Shown piece by piece: positions 1 to 6,367 of a DNA stretch of 7,463 bases. How positions within the stretch are numbered: position 1 is the first letter of the stretch; each line of letters starts with the position of its first letter. Position numbers and translations under genes: made by a program. Origin of the DNA: Syntrophobacterales bacterium (GTDB lineage Bacteria; Desulfobacterota; Syntrophobacteria; BM002); assembly GCA_030601545.1 (NCBI GenBank), contig JAUVTM010000098.1, forward strand, positions 1 to 7,463, read 5' to 3'. Below the pieces are notes generated by a model. That model searched no databases and was not told the DNA's origin. It was given only the letters and a program-made list of their open reading frames with translations.

Positions 1-768
1 CTCGCCGGGGACCGTAAGCCCGGAGATCCGGTGGCCGAGGCCGCCGGTGTCAGCTGCAAGTCGTTGACCCCTGTGGGGGGCAGGCCAATGGTGCTGCGCG
101 TACTTGACGCTCTCGAGGCAGCCCGGGAGATAGAAGGAATAGTACTTTGCGGGCCTGACAAGTCTGCCGTAGATCAGGACAAAGAACTTCGTGTTCGTAT
201 CGGTTCAGGGAAGGTTAGATGGGTGGAAAGCCAGGCAACTCCAAGTTCCAGCACTTACCACGCTATGCAATCTCTGCCAGATAGCACCCCTGTCTTAGTG
301 ACCACAGCAGACCATGCGCTACTCACTGCCGAGATAGTGGATTATTTCTGCTCCGGGGCGCGCGGAAGCGGTAAGGACGTAGTGGTAGGACTGGCTCTGC
401 ATGAATTGGTTACGGCTAAATATCCGGAGACAAAGAGAACTGCTATTCCATTGGGAGACGGTTCGTACTGCTCGTGTAACCTCTTCGGTTTCTTGACACC
501 TGAGGCGCGGAGTGCAGCTCATTTTTGGCGTAAGGTTGAAAGCCAGCGCAAAAAAACATTGCGGCTTATCGCTGGTTTTGGTTGGTTTAACTTATTGCTC
601 TATTTGCTGAAGCGGCCATCTCTTGAAGAAGGGTTGGAACGAATATCGAAGCGGATTGGGCTAAGAGCCGGTGCCGTTCTCCTGCCCTTTCCGGAGGCAG
701 CCGTGGATGTTGATACCTTCAGCGACTGGAAGCTCGTTGAATCTATTGTGGCCAATCGAACTGGTTGA
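1..768 (+). CDS. MobA-like NTP transferase (nucleotidyltransferase family), 5'-truncated by window edge
   Basis: The reading frame is open from base 1, so the gene begins before the window; 255 residues are visible. The GTG at 31 is not the start, because conserved sequence precedes it: the visible N-terminus LAGDRKPGDP is the end of the first strand and the nucleotide-binding loop of the NTP_transf_3 fold. Probably only about 5-12 residues are missing. Other family marks are Lys20 in 'CKSLTPVGGRPM' (phosphate-binding Lys followed by the G-G-R-P-M turn), Asp104 in 'TTADHALLT' (metal-binding Asp), and the late 'VDVDTFSDWKLVE' acidic strand near visible residues 234-246. Enzymes of this fold transfer a nucleotidyl group from an NTP to a phosphorylated or small-molecule acceptor in the cytoplasm. 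The acceptor cannot be read from sequence. The C-terminal half (visible about 175-215) is basic and carries a hydrophobic 'FGWFNLLLYLL' stretch, suggesting membrane contact. The stop lies 18 bp before the chosen lptF start, so the two are probably co-transcribed. A molybdenum-cofactor role is unlikely given the neighbours. Confidence 0.82.
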   Translation, partial: LAGDRKPGDPVAEAAGVSCKSLTPVGGRPMVLRVLDALEAAREIEGIVLCGPDKSAVDQDKELRVRIGSGKVRWVESQATPSSSTYHAMQSLPDSTPVLVTTADHALLTAEIVDYFCSGARGSGKDVVVGLALHELVTAKYPETKRTAIPLGDGSYCSCNLFGFLTPEARSAAHFWRKVESQRKKTLRLIAGFGWFNLLLYLLKRPSLEEGLERISKRIGLRAGAVLLPFPEAAVDVDTFSDWKLVESIVANRTG

Positions 769-786
769 GTGGGCGAGACGAGTACC

Positions 787-1881
787 ATGATCATAGACCG
801 CTATCTAATACGCGAAATAAGCAAGCCCCTGGTGGTCATATGCATTATCTTGGTGGTTATTTTTGCCAGCTATGAAGCAGCCGATTACTTGGCTGCCGCC
901 GCTGCCGGCCTGCTGTCGGGGAAGACGGTCATATATCTGATCCTGCTCAAGGTGGCCATCGGTTTAGAGGTGCTGCTGCCCACCACCTTGTATTTCTCTG
1001 TTGTGGTTGCTTTGGGCCGAATGTACACAGATTCCGAGATCACAGCCCTGTCCGCCTGCGGTGTGAGCACAGCCCGGGTGGTGCGAGCCGTCTTCTATGT
1101 ATCCCTGCTCCTGGCGATTGTGGTAGCAAGTCTGTCTTTGTACGTCCGCCCCTGGGCATACGAGAAAGGCTACAGCCTCAAGGCACATGCAAAGGCTGAA
1201 TTGGATATAAGCCGATGGAAGGCAGGCAGTTTCTACCGAGTTCGACGAATGAATCGCGTTGTCTTTGCCGAAGAGATTGACCATGAAAACAATCGAGCAA
1301 AACGGATCTTTGTACATAGCGATCTTGGAGACAAAGTGCAGGTTATCTACGCCAAGCAAGTCTATCAACATGTGGACAAAAAGAGCGGCAAGCAGATACT
1401 GATATTCTTGGACGGGTATCTGTATGAACTCTCTCGCCTTGGGGATCAAGGCCACATTATGAAATTCAAACAGTCCACAATGGCGTTAGAACCACCGGAG
1501 ATAAAACCAGTGGAGTATAAACGCAAAGCTGCTTCCACCATGCGGCTGTTCCGCTCCGAAAAGGCCAGGGATGTGGCAGAATTACAATGGAGGTTATCCA
1601 CACCCCTGGCCACAATCCTTTTGGCCCTGCTCGGCGTGCCTTTGAGTCGAACGGCCCCACGCCAGGGCAAGTATGCCAGAATGGGAACGGCAGTGTTGAT
1701 CTATGCCGTCTACTACAACACAAGTGCGATGGCCAAGAAATGGGTAGACCAAGGTGTGGTGGGATCGGTGCCGGGTATGTGGTGGGTAAATGTTTTGCTG
1801 GCCGGCCTGATACTGATCTTGCTATTTCAGCCAACCTTTGCCTTTCGGTGGCGAAGCCGATGGCGCCGCTCCCGGGTCTAA
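787..1881 (+). CDS. lptF: LptF-type LPS export ABC transporter permease
   Basis: This is an LptF/LptG (YjgP/YjgQ) family permease of 364 residues, the usual length. With LptG and the ATPase LptB (not in this window) it extracts LPS from the outer leaflet of the inner membrane and passes it to LptC/LptA. The start ATG at 787 opens with 'MIIDRYLIREI', matching the family N-terminus; the GTG at 769 would add six residues immediately after the previous stop and is less likely. Three N-terminal membrane segments are visible (about 13-33, 52-76, 101-119). The conserved 'DSEITALSACGVS' cytoplasmic coupling-helix motif is at 82-94. A hydrophilic periplasmic beta-jellyroll region spans about 125-255, and three C-terminal membrane segments follow (about 270-288, 300-316, 332-350), the first two bracketing 'GVPLSRTAPRQGKYARMG'. 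The tail is very basic. No strong Shine-Dalgarno is seen (GAG at 775-777). The F rather than G assignment rests on gene order and on the DSE motif; I hold it at moderate strength. Confidence 0.88.
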   Translation: MIIDRYLIREISKPLVVICIILVVIFASYEAADYLAAAAAGLLSGKTVIYLILLKVAIGLEVLLPTTLYFSVVVALGRMYTDSEITALSACGVSTARVVRAVFYVSLLLAIVVASLSLYVRPWAYEKGYSLKAHAKAELDISRWKAGSFYRVRRMNRVVFAEEIDHENNRAKRIFVHSDLGDKVQVIYAKQVYQHVDKKSGKQILIFLDGYLYELSRLGDQGHIMKFKQSTMALEPPEIKPVEYKRKAASTMRLFRSEKARDVAELQWRLSTPLATILLALLGVPLSRTAPRQGKYARMGTAVLIYAVYYNTSAMAKKWVDQGVVGSVPGMWWVNVLLAGLILILLFQPTFAFRWRSRWRRSRV

Positions 1882-1914
1882 ACCCTTATTGGAAGTTTTT
1901 GGGGCAATGATGGT

Positions 1915-2080
1915 TGATGATCTCGTAAAAAGTCATTAATGAGACGGCACAGTAAAAAGCTTCAGATGCAAGGCGCGCAAATCTTTAGGAATGAGGCGTA
2001 CTTACAGGTACGCCGCAATGACTAAAGATGAAGCGCAATCCCGCCGTGGCGGGACAGATGGACTTTTTACGAAGCCGTCA
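1915..2080. mobile_element. MITE-like non-coding inverted-repeat element between lptF and lptG
   Basis: The ends form a 20-bp imperfect terminal inverted repeat (1915-1934 against 2061-2080, 16 of 20 matching, beginning TGA and ending TCA). It contains a perfect 12-bp core, tcgtaaaaagtc (1923-1934) and gactttttacga (2061-2072). Flanking it is a direct repeat atggt (1910-1914 and 2081-2085), which reads as 7 bp, atggttg (1910-1916 and 2081-2087), if the overlap with the terminus is counted. This looks like a target-site duplication. Nested inside is a second fold: gcgc (1975-1978/2033-2036), atctttag (1981-1988/2022-2029) and ggcgtac (1995-2001/2008-2014) around a 6-nt loop. The left arm carries gtaaaaag twice (1925-1932 and 1952-1959). 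No open reading frame of note lies inside. From memory, similar 'tcgtaaaaagtc' elements recur in Desulfobacterota genomes, but I cannot confirm this here. It could also serve as a transcribed stem-loop modulating lptG expression. Confidence 0.75.
2039..2054. repeat. Perfect GC-rich mini-hairpin inside the lptF-lptG element
   Basis: The 16 bases tcccgccgtggcggga form a perfect 7-bp stem with a 2-nt loop (tcccgcc/ggcggga). It sits off-centre within the larger element, only in the right half, between the central fold and the right terminal repeat, so it breaks the symmetry of the element. There is no T-run directly after it, so it is not a clear intrinsic terminator. It may be a separately inserted REP-like unit or an intrinsic part of the repeat family. 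Confidence 0.6.
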
Positions 2081-2105
2081 ATGGTTGGCCATCCGGGAAC
2101 TATAG

Positions 2106-3173
2106 ATGAAAACACTTGATCGTTATATCGGCGTTAGTTTCATTCAAGGCTTTTTGCTGGTAATCTTTATACTCGTCTCCTTGTTCAGCTTTCTGGAATT
2201 TGTCGTGCAACTGGATGACATTGGCAAGGGAAATTACCAACTGCTGGATGCCTTCGCCTATATAGGCCTAACGATTCCCAGACGGGTACTTGATATGGTG
2301 CCGATGGCTGCTCTGTTAGGCAGCATCATTGCCTTGGGGATGCTGGCTGATAAAGGTGAACTTATCGTCATGCGGGCTGCTGGGTTGTCAGTTCAGCGTA
2401 TTTGTTTCTCAGTGCTCGCCACTGGCGCCCTGCTCATGTTGGCGACGGGCATCCTCGAGGAGTATGTCGCCCCGCCAATGGAGCAGCACGCGCGGCTGAG
2501 CCGTTCACTGGCGATTTCAGATACGGGAATCCTGCTTACAAGAGATGGGTTCTGGGCCCGCCAAGGCCATTCTTTCATCCATGTCGGTAAGACCCTTTCA
2601 GGGGGCATTGCAACCGACCTCGACATCTATGAGGGCGACGAAGAGGGTGGTCTGCGCGCCTTCATTCACGCCCGCGAAGCGGACATCCACAATAACAAGC
2701 GCTGGGTGCTCAAGGATATTCGGAAGAAAGTCATCGAGGAACAGAGGATCACCACGTACAATCTTCCCACCATGGCTCTGGAATCGTTCTTAAGTACGGA
2801 GCAGGTTAATATATTGGCGCTCCCACCAGACAGCCTGTCGCCGTCAGATCTGTATCAATACATCCAGGCTCTGAGGCAGAGAGGGCAGAATGCGGATACT
2901 TATGTGCTGGCCCTATGGCAGAAGCTGGCTGTGCCACTGACCACGGGTGCAATGGTCTTGCTGTCGCTCCCATTTGTATTCGGACCTCCCCGGGGGACAA
3001 CAATAGGGTTGCGCATAACGGTGGGGGCCATGCTAGGAATCGGGTTCTATTTGGCCAATCAGATCATTGGCTATATGGGACTATTGCTCGAGCTACATCC
3101 GGCGATCACCACACTAGCACCTGTGGCGGCAATCCTGTGGATTGCCCTCTGGCGGCTCCGTCATGCTCCCTGA
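2106..3173 (+). CDS. lptG: LptG-type LPS export ABC transporter permease
   Basis: This is the second LptF/LptG family permease, 355 residues, the partner of the upstream LptF in the LptB2FG complex in the inner membrane. The start ATG at 2106 opens with 'MKTLDRYIG', the usual LptG beginning, with a short GGGA (2095-2098) 7 nt upstream as ribosome-binding site. Predicted membrane segments lie near residues 11-34, 62-82, 98-116, 276-293, 300-324 and 330-350. The conserved 'KGELIVMRAAGLS' coupling motif is at 83-95. The periplasmic jellyroll spans about 120-265 and contains 'DGFWARQGHSFIHV' (147-160), typical of LptG. The C-terminal 'LPFVFGPPRG' and 'GIGFYLANQIIGYMGLL' stretches also fit LptG. 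The gene is intact although a repeat element sits just upstream; the ribosome-binding site lies outside the element and its flanking duplication. Transcription is expected from upstream of lptF, through the element, unless the element supplies a promoter, which I do not see. Confidence 0.9.
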   Translation: MKTLDRYIGVSFIQGFLLVIFILVSLFSFLEFVVQLDDIGKGNYQLLDAFAYIGLTIPRRVLDMVPMAALLGSIIALGMLADKGELIVMRAAGLSVQRICFSVLATGALLMLATGILEEYVAPPMEQHARLSRSLAISDTGILLTRDGFWARQGHSFIHVGKTLSGGIATDLDIYEGDEEGGLRAFIHAREADIHNNKRWVLKDIRKKVIEEQRITTYNLPTMALESFLSTEQVNILALPPDSLSPSDLYQYIQALRQRGQNADTYVLALWQKLAVPLTTGAMVLLSLPFVFGPPRGTTIGLRITVGAMLGIGFYLANQIIGYMGLLLELHPAITTLAPVAAILWIALWRLRHAP

Positions 3174-3223
3174 TCCTCGCTTCTCCTTGGCTCATACTCC
3201 AGGGATTCCTTAGTCCGGATGTT

Positions 3224-4186
3224 TCATGAATCCGCCTCAGGCGGTCCGGCCACCGGGCGGGGCAGCAGCACGTTCTTTTTAATCTCTTCAATAAACCTTT
3301 GCTGCGCTGGGGAATAGCACATTACGGTGAACACCATTTCCCAGCCACGAGGATTTCCTTTGAGGCTATAAAGGTGGTATCTAGCCCGGCGGGAAGACGT
3401 GCGACCGAGCGCTGATGCAGAAGGCACGCCGATTGCCGGAACCTTGCCGGCAGTTGTTTCCAGTTGCCTCAGGGAACTGCGGTGAGCGTGACCGTGGAGA
3501 ATAAGCTCCACCCCGGATCGGTCCAGCACCGATCGGAGGGCCGAAGCATCGGTGAGGCGTTTGCGCCAGCTGACCGTGCCGTCCACCGGGGGATGGTGGA
3601 TCAGCACCACCCGAAACAACTGCTGTTGTCCCGTCTCCACGAGAATCTTCTCCAATTTTTGCAACTGTACCTGCCCGACACTGCCGACGGCAAGTAACGG
3701 TGCACTCGGGCGAGCTGTGGAAACTCCGATTAGCGCTGCAATCCCGCGTACACGCAAACTGGGAAAAGTAGTGTGCACGTTTGTTCCCGCTTTGCCCCCA
3801 AGATGTGCTTCATCGGAGAGCATGTAATCCGTCCAGAGTGCAAAGGTGGAATTCCAGTCAGTGCTCACGTACGTGTCGTGGTTACCGGGTATCACAGTTA
3901 CCCGTGAGGGCGAGCCGAGGGATTGCAGCAAATCTCTGACCTCTCTGAACTCTCTGGGCAGGCCCAAGTGTGTCAGATCGCCGGTGACTGCGATGTGGTC
4001 AGGGGTGGTATACTGCAGGTTATGGAGCAGAGCATCGAGCACCTCTCTGCGGTGCTCAGCACGTCTTTTCAACTGCCACTTGAGATAGCCGTATATGCGC
4101 TTGTTCAGAAGCTCTCGTACCTTAACATCATTCAGAGAAGATAGATGCAGGTCAGAAAGATGGGCAAGTGTGAATGTTTCATTCAT
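3224..4186 (-). CDS. Calcineurin-like metallophosphoesterase, probably cytoplasmic
   Basis: This is a 320-residue metallophosphoesterase with the full set of dinuclear-metal motifs in order: 'SDLHL' (Asp12, His14), 'GDLTH' (Asp70), 'GNHD' (Asn102, His103), 'HHPP' (His197, His198) and 'HGHAH' (His231, His233). The active site therefore looks complete. These enzymes hydrolyse phosphomonoesters, phosphodiesters or pyrophosphates. Layout and length resemble the CpdA/Icc-like group more than the shorter LpxH, so LpxH activity is possible but not indicated. A basic helix-rich insert (about 21-50, 'LKWQLKRRAEHRRE') follows the first motif and could contact membrane or an anionic substrate. No signal peptide is seen. 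The start ATG (4186-4184) has a GGTGG (4200-4196 on the minus strand) 9 nt upstream. The gene is convergent with lptG (50-bp gap) and divergent from the lipid kinase. A role in phospholipid or LPS precursor turnover is inferred from the neighbours only. Confidence 0.85.
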   Translation of the reverse strand: MNETFTLAHLSDLHLSSLNDVKVRELLNKRIYGYLKWQLKRRAEHRREVLDALLHNLQYTTPDHIAVTGDLTHLGLPREFREVRDLLQSLGSPSRVTVIPGNHDTYVSTDWNSTFALWTDYMLSDEAHLGGKAGTNVHTTFPSLRVRGIAALIGVSTARPSAPLLAVGSVGQVQLQKLEKILVETGQQQLFRVVLIHHPPVDGTVSWRKRLTDASALRSVLDRSGVELILHGHAHRSSLRQLETTAGKVPAIGVPSASALGRTSSRRARYHLYSLKGNPRGWEMVFTVMCYSPAQQRFIEEIKKNVLLPRPVAGPPEADS

Positions 4187-4229
4187 GAGGGTTTACCACC
4201 TGTACGGTCGACGGCACCTGTTCACACAC

Positions 4230-4259
4230 TTTACAGTATTCAAATTTCTAATATACAAT
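4230..4259 (+). promoter_or_regulatory. Sigma-70-like promoter for the lipid kinase operon
   Basis: TTTACA (4230-4235, 5 of 6 to the -35 consensus) and TACAAT (4254-4259, 5 of 6 to the -10 consensus) are separated by 18 bp, in the only clearly AT-rich stretch of the 102-bp divergent spacer. Transcription would start near 4266, giving a leader of about 23 nt to the ATG at 4289 or about 59 nt to the ATG at 4325. A 7-bp direct repeat cacctgt (4197-4203 and 4215-4221) lies just upstream and could be an operator, but this is weak. No equally good promoter was seen for the divergent metallophosphoesterase. Confidence 0.5.
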
Positions 4260-4288
4260 AACAGATCAGTTTTTGCCATGAACCGCTG

Positions 4289-5380
4289 ATGGGTTCCAAG
4301 CTGCCGTGGAGTCAGTGGGCAATTATGAGTGACCCTCGCATAACAGTCAATAAAGACGGGCTTGCGTCGCCGGAGAGTAAGCTCGAGAGTAATTCTCCCA
4401 GCGTTTTTGCCGCTGCTGAACCGCTACGCGTGGGAGTACTCAATAATCCACGCAGCGGCGGCAACCGCAGAGGTCTGGGAGCGGTCAGAGAGGTTCTGGC
4501 TACCTACCCCCAGGTGTCCCATCGGGAAGTCCTGACACCGGCCGATGTGGCATCAGCCCTGGTTGACTTCGCCCGCAAGGGGGTGAACATAGTCGCGGTA
4601 AACGGAGGCGACGGTACCATTCAGGCGGTGCTGACTGTCCTCTGCCATCACAAGCCTTTTGAGAGGTTTCCACACCTGGCGGTTTTGCGGGCCGGGACAA
4701 CCAGTATGACCGCTGGTGATGTGGGCTTGAAGGGGTCTCGGGAACAGGCGCTACGGAGACTACTATCGTGGGCAGACGGTGGGGAAGGGGAGGTGGCCAT
4801 CCTGCATCGCCCGGTCTTGCGGGTGCAAGTGGCCCCTACCCAGGATCCAATCTATGGAATGTTTCTAGGGGCGGCCAGTATTTACCAGGGGATCCAATTC
4901 TTCAACAACAGGCTGAACAGACGCGGATTTCGGGGAGAGTGGGCTCCCGGGCTCACCATAGCCCTATTTCTCCTGGCGGTTGCAAGTAGGGGTAGTGACT
5001 ACGTGGCTCCCGTGCCAATCAGCGTAGGGTTTGATCAAAGCCCGCCGGAGCGGCGGGACTACCTTTTGCTAATGATTAGCGCGCTCGAGCGGCTCTTTCT
5101 CGGGCTGAGCCCTTTTTGGGGTAGAGAAGACGGAACATTGCATTACACTGCGGTCGAGACGCGGCCGCAACACCTGCTACGGGCACTGCCGGCCCTGATA
5201 CGTGGTCGGAGGAATCGTTATGGGACGCCTGACAATGGTTACTTCAGCCACAATGTCCAGCAAGTACAGCTGACTTTTAACAGCGGTTTTACCCTGGATG
5301 GTGAGCTTTTCAAGGCTGAATCTCATCTCGGACCGGTGGTTGTCCAAAATGGCGGCAAGGTGTCATTCTTGCGGTTGTGA
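4289..5380 (+). CDS. Diacylglycerol kinase family lipid kinase (DAGK_cat, YegS/DgkB-like)
   Basis: This is a 363-residue member of the DAGK catalytic fold, which phosphorylates a lipid hydroxyl (diacylglycerol, sphingoid base or similar) with ATP at the inner face of the cytoplasmic membrane. Visible marks are 'LNNPRSGGNRR' (51-61, first strand and phosphate loop), 'NGGDGT' (105-110, the nucleotide-binding signature), 'RAGTTSMTAGDVGL' (134-147) and the C-terminal 'TLDGEL' (335-340) with the metal/catalytic Asp337 and Glu339. The usual GTGN-D-A third motif is replaced by G-T-T-S-M-T-A, and the Glu that often follows GGDGT is absent (Q112-A113), so it belongs to a divergent subgroup. Its substrate should not be assumed. 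The N-terminal 40 residues look unconserved. ATG 4289 has no ribosome-binding site, while ATG 4325 (residue 13) has GGAG at 4308-4311 and TGGG at 4316-4319, so translation may start there. The stop overlaps the next gene by 4 nt, implying coupled translation with the Tam41-like protein. Confidence 0.85.
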   Translation: MGSKLPWSQWAIMSDPRITVNKDGLASPESKLESNSPSVFAAAEPLRVGVLNNPRSGGNRRGLGAVREVLATYPQVSHREVLTPADVASALVDFARKGVNIVAVNGGDGTIQAVLTVLCHHKPFERFPHLAVLRAGTTSMTAGDVGLKGSREQALRRLLSWADGGEGEVAILHRPVLRVQVAPTQDPIYGMFLGAASIYQGIQFFNNRLNRRGFRGEWAPGLTIALFLLAVASRGSDYVAPVPISVGFDQSPPERRDYLLLMISALERLFLGLSPFWGREDGTLHYTAVETRPQHLLRALPALIRGRRNRYGTPDNGYFSHNVQQVQLTFNSGFTLDGELFKAESHLGPVVVQNGGKVSFLRL

Positions 5381-6336
5381 TCGTGTCAATCCCACCACTA
5401 CTCACTACCTTGATTGACCAAGAGTCTTCGCGCCCGGCTCCACCAGGGGTGCGGGCCCTGGCTGATGAGCTCCTGAACCGCTACGGGGACGCTGCTCAAG
5501 CAGTCCTATTCTATGGCTCCTGTTTGCGCACGGGTGACGATAGTGATGGGATCGTGGACCTTTATTTGCTGGTGGACAGCTACCGCACCGCTTTCCGCAG
5601 CCGCAGGCAGGCCTGCACCAATAAGCTGCTACCACCCAATGTCTTCTATCTGGAATTGCCGGTCCAGGATCGAGTGGTGCGCACCAAGTATGCAGTTCTT
5701 ACCCTCAAAGACTTCCAGCGTGGCACCTCGGTACAATGGTTTCATTCCTACCTGTGGGGACGCTTTGCTCAGCCTGTTGGCTTGGTCTATGCTCGTGACA
5801 GTCAAGCGGCAAGCCAGGTACGAGCAGCATTGGCGCGGGCCGTCATTACCTTCATAACTCGCGTCTTACCTCAGACAACCGACCGCTTTACTGCTAGAGA
5901 TTTGTGGCGCCAGGGGCTATTACTCAGCTACCGGGCCGAACTCAGGTCAGAGCGACCACAGAACCTCGTCCATCTGTTTGACGAAGCGGAGGACTACTAT
6001 GAGCAACTGACCCGAGCCGCCATGGTTTCAGTGCCTTTTGCGGTGGAGGTTTTTGACAGGCCTGACGGTTTTCATTATCAAGCCAACATTCCGGCGAGGG
6101 TGCGTAACCGCAATCGTTTGGCCTGGGGGTTGCGCAACGTCCAAGGTAAAATGCTTTCAATCTTGCGGCTAAGCAAAGCGTTTTTTACCTTTGAAGGTGG
6201 GCTGGAATATATCCAGTGGAAGATAGAACGGCACTCGGGTGTCAAGGTTGAATGGACTCCACGACTTAAAAAGCATCCCTTGCTGGCAGTGGTAGTGCTA
6301 ACCTGGCGGCTGTACCGGGGGGGAGGCTTTCGCTAG
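5377..6336 (+). CDS. Tam41-like nucleotidyltransferase, putative CDP-diacylglycerol synthase
   Basis: This 319-residue soluble protein probably has a nucleotidyltransferase fold. 'FYGSCLRTG' (45-53, with Gly47-Ser48) followed by 'VDLYLLVD' (60-67, with Asp61 and Asp67) matches the G-S...D-h-x-h core. The next blocks recall the mitochondrial phosphatidate cytidylyltransferase Tam41 in order: 'NVFYLELP' (88-95; Tam41 has N-x-Y-Y/F-N-x-L), 'RTKYAVLTLKDF' (102-113; Tam41 I-K-Y-G-V-I-S...L), and 'WFHSYLWGRFAQPVGLVY' (121-138; Tam41 W...LY-x-AGR-LQKPV). A helical region follows, and the C-terminus is very basic with 'WKIERHSGVKVEW' (271-283) and an aromatic-basic tail that could bind membrane. If it works like Tam41 it would convert phosphatidic acid plus CTP to CDP-diacylglycerol, using the product of the upstream kinase. 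The start is GTG 5377, overlapping the kinase stop (GTGA); GTG 5383 is an alternative. The similarity is judged from memory by eye, so function is inference. Confidence 0.7.
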   Translation: MIVSIPPLLTTLIDQESSRPAPPGVRALADELLNRYGDAAQAVLFYGSCLRTGDDSDGIVDLYLLVDSYRTAFRSRRQACTNKLLPPNVFYLELPVQDRVVRTKYAVLTLKDFQRGTSVQWFHSYLWGRFAQPVGLVYARDSQAASQVRAALARAVITFITRVLPQTTDRFTARDLWRQGLLLSYRAELRSERPQNLVHLFDEAEDYYEQLTRAAMVSVPFAVEVFDRPDGFHYQANIPARVRNRNRLAWGLRNVQGKMLSILRLSKAFFTFEGGLEYIQWKIERHSGVKVEWTPRLKKHPLLAVVVLTWRLYRGGGFR

Positions 6337-6367
6337 GTATTTGCCCTTGCAGGGCGGGGGATTTAGA

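Noticed and set aside
31..33. GTG as start of the first gene
   Set aside because: The frame is open to base 1 and the preceding residues LAGDRKPGDP are part of the conserved nucleotide-binding loop, so the gene is truncated by the window.
769..771. GTG as start of lptF
   Set aside because: It abuts the previous stop and adds six residues not typical of the family; ATG 787 gives the conserved MIIDRYLIRE beginning.
964..1455. 163-codon open frame antisense to lptF
   Set aside because: It lies wholly inside lptF in opposite sense, with composition of a shadow frame and no recognisable domain.
3232..3244. ccgcctcaggcgg hairpin as a terminator between lptG and the phosphoesterase gene
   Set aside because: The stem is only 5 bp, no T-run follows on either strand, and it lies inside the 3' end of the phosphoesterase coding region.
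4095..4289. 64-codon plus-strand open frame ending at the kinase start
   Set aside because: Half of it is antisense to the phosphoesterase gene, it has no ribosome-binding site, and the rest is promoter-like AT-rich sequence.
6343..6355. gcccttgcagggc hairpin as intrinsic terminator after the Tam41-like gene
   Set aside because: It has a 5-bp stem and 3-nt loop followed by a G-run, with no T-tract.
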